Shown here in pieces: positions 62,962 through 64,000 of a DNA stretch of 64,000 nt. The stretch is from Bombus terrestris (lineage: Eukaryota; Arthropoda; Insecta; Hymenoptera; Apidae), in assembly GCF_910591885.1 (NCBI RefSeq), contig NW_025963552.1, forward strand, positions 6,324,001 to 6,388,000. Direction: 5' to 3'. A program made the position numbers and the translations under genes. A model generated the notes under the pieces. It had not been told where the DNA came from, made no database searches, and was given only the letters and a program-made list of their open reading frames with translations. Positions within the stretch are counted from its first letter, which is position 1. Each line of letters opens with the position of its first letter.

Positions 62962-62965
62962 TTAA

Positions 62966-63381
62966 AACACTGTTCTTTGTATCATTTCCCTATTTATAGT
63001 TGCGATATCGGGAATAACTTTAAACCGTTTTAAACGTCGTTTACTCGATTAACTCGCGCGTAACGATATTTGTCGTGGAATTTCGCAAAGAACGTAAAGC
63101 ACACGTAACGATTCATCGACAAATCGGTTAACGACGTTGTTACGATTATCACGAACACACCCGTTAACGATATTTTTTCCATTTTCAGGTTGTTCGCGAA
63201 CGAAAGGGAATCGTCTCGAGAAAGAAAAATCGCTTATAAGTATTTGAGCACATGGAACTTTCAACGCTCGGTAAGTATTCGTAAAATCCTACAAAAGTAT
63301 TACAGCCATCTCGATCGTTTAATTCGATTAAAAACATTTTCGTTTTTAGAGAATTTATTCAACGGTAGTCGTTCGATGTAC
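62966..63381. other. Non-coding stretch
   Basis: Short frames only, including a charged 64-codon frame at 63190-63384 without motifs. No repeat boundary seen. Confidence 0.4.
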
Positions 63382-63579
63382 TAGGTTGTCCGAGAAGTTT
63401 CTTTCGTTTCATAAAATGATAATAGATGAGCAACAATTTCTGTTTTATATCATTTTATCGAATTAGGTGCGATCCATTTCCTTATATCTCTATTATTATG
63501 TTCGTGCATAATTCGATAAACTAATATAAAAGAAAGGACATCGCGCGTCTATTATTTCTTTATAAAACGAACACAACGT
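63382..63579. mobile_element. Mariner-type miniature element, first of a tandem pair
   Basis: It starts TAGGTTGTCCGAGAAGTTTC and its right part, 'tctattatttctttataaaacga', equals the subterminal of the second copy, but its terminal repeat is decayed where the next one begins. Confidence 0.7.
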
Positions 63580-63792
63580 ATTAAGTTGCCCGAAAAGTGT
63601 CTTTCTTTCGCAAAAAGAATTTTTTACCACAGTGCACCTTCGTACAAACGTGAAAGTAAGTCTGTGAAATATCGCGGTGTTTATCTCAACAGAACAAAAC
63701 GGATCGTACGTAATTCGACAAAATAATATAAAAGAAAGAACGTGCGTCTATTATTTCCTCATAAAACGAGAGAAACTTTTCGGACAACCTAA
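63580..63792. mobile_element. Mariner-type miniature element, second of the pair
   Basis: It begins ATTAAGTTGCCCGAAAAGTG and ends AAACTTTTCGGACAACCTAA; the inverse of the end is TTAGGTTGTCCGAAAAGTTT, the mariner terminal motif. Length (213 bp) equals that of 58166-58378. No transposase remains. Confidence 0.75.
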
Positions 63793-64000
63793 TAGTAGCG
63801 GTACAGCAAGAATAACCTTTCAGAGGCGAATCGTATAGAACGGATAAAAAGAAAAAATAGGAAACTAGAAAAGTAGAAAAAAGTCGGAGATTTCATGCGA
63901 AAACGGAGAAGCGCACTAGCGCGCGACAAGTTTTCCAAGCGTTTTATCTACGACAAATGCAAACACCATTTGGCTGAACATCTGACGGCACAGGCGGTAT
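63793..64000. other. Window edge, non-coding
   Basis: Purine-rich sequence without a recognisable feature. Confidence 0.3.

Overview
The window looks like a transposon-rich stretch of insect nuclear DNA. It is AT-rich, has no operons, and carries jockey-like, R1-like and R2-like LINEs, Ty3/gypsy-like LTR elements, and mariner-type and piggyBac-type miniature elements. A bee or other hymenopteran is a reasonable guess from the mariner termini and the element mix, but that is inference. I found no convincing intact host gene. The only recognisable host-derived protein sequence is a broken, intronless copy of the nucleolar protein gene NOP58 (7.4-8.4 kb). Nearly all coding capacity belongs to transposons. 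All comparisons were made by eye.

Layout. 0-12 kb: copies of an LTR-like dispersed family (called family 1 here), an R2-like scrap at 4.0-4.3 kb, the NOP58 retropseudogene, two gypsy-LTR pieces joined head to head (8.6-9.55 kb), and a family-1 copy split by a solo LTR with a 4-bp target duplication (10.1-11.6 kb). 13-19 kb: an R1-like relic, a small repeat family encoding Pro-Asn-Gly repeats, a jockey-like relic and an ORF1-like relic. 19.35-23.63 kb: a full-length jockey-like element on the minus strand with poly(A) tail, 14-bp target duplication and a single frameshift. 24-31.2 kb: a second ORF1-like relic and an almost full-length, mutated R2-like element (zinc fingers, Myb, reverse transcriptase, restriction-like endonuclease), both minus strand. 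31-39 kb: unassigned DNA, nested LTR-like repeats and a piggyBac-type miniature element.

39.0-45.6 kb: a complete Ty3/gypsy-like element with TATA target duplication and a 1109-codon gag-pol frame whose first ATG lies inside the 5' LTR. The integrase is broken, a 19-residue-repeat reading frame follows pol, and the two LTRs belong to different subfamilies. 45.6-48.95 kb: a giant near-perfect inverted repeat (arms about 1.38 kb, loop 0.6 kb). Next comes a mosaic solo LTR of the same gypsy family. 50-55 kb: an internally deleted minus-strand gypsy-like element with many diverged tandem duplications. 55-64 kb: AT-rich DNA with diverged local duplications, three mariner-type miniature elements, and a truncated gypsy-like element whose LTR has both a polypurine tract before it and a primer-site-like sequence after it.

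The elements do not cooperate as a pathway. What the sequence records is repeated nesting, recombination between LTRs, and decay. The two most unusual structures are the large palindrome with mirrored promoter-like motifs and the chimeric gypsy element beside it.
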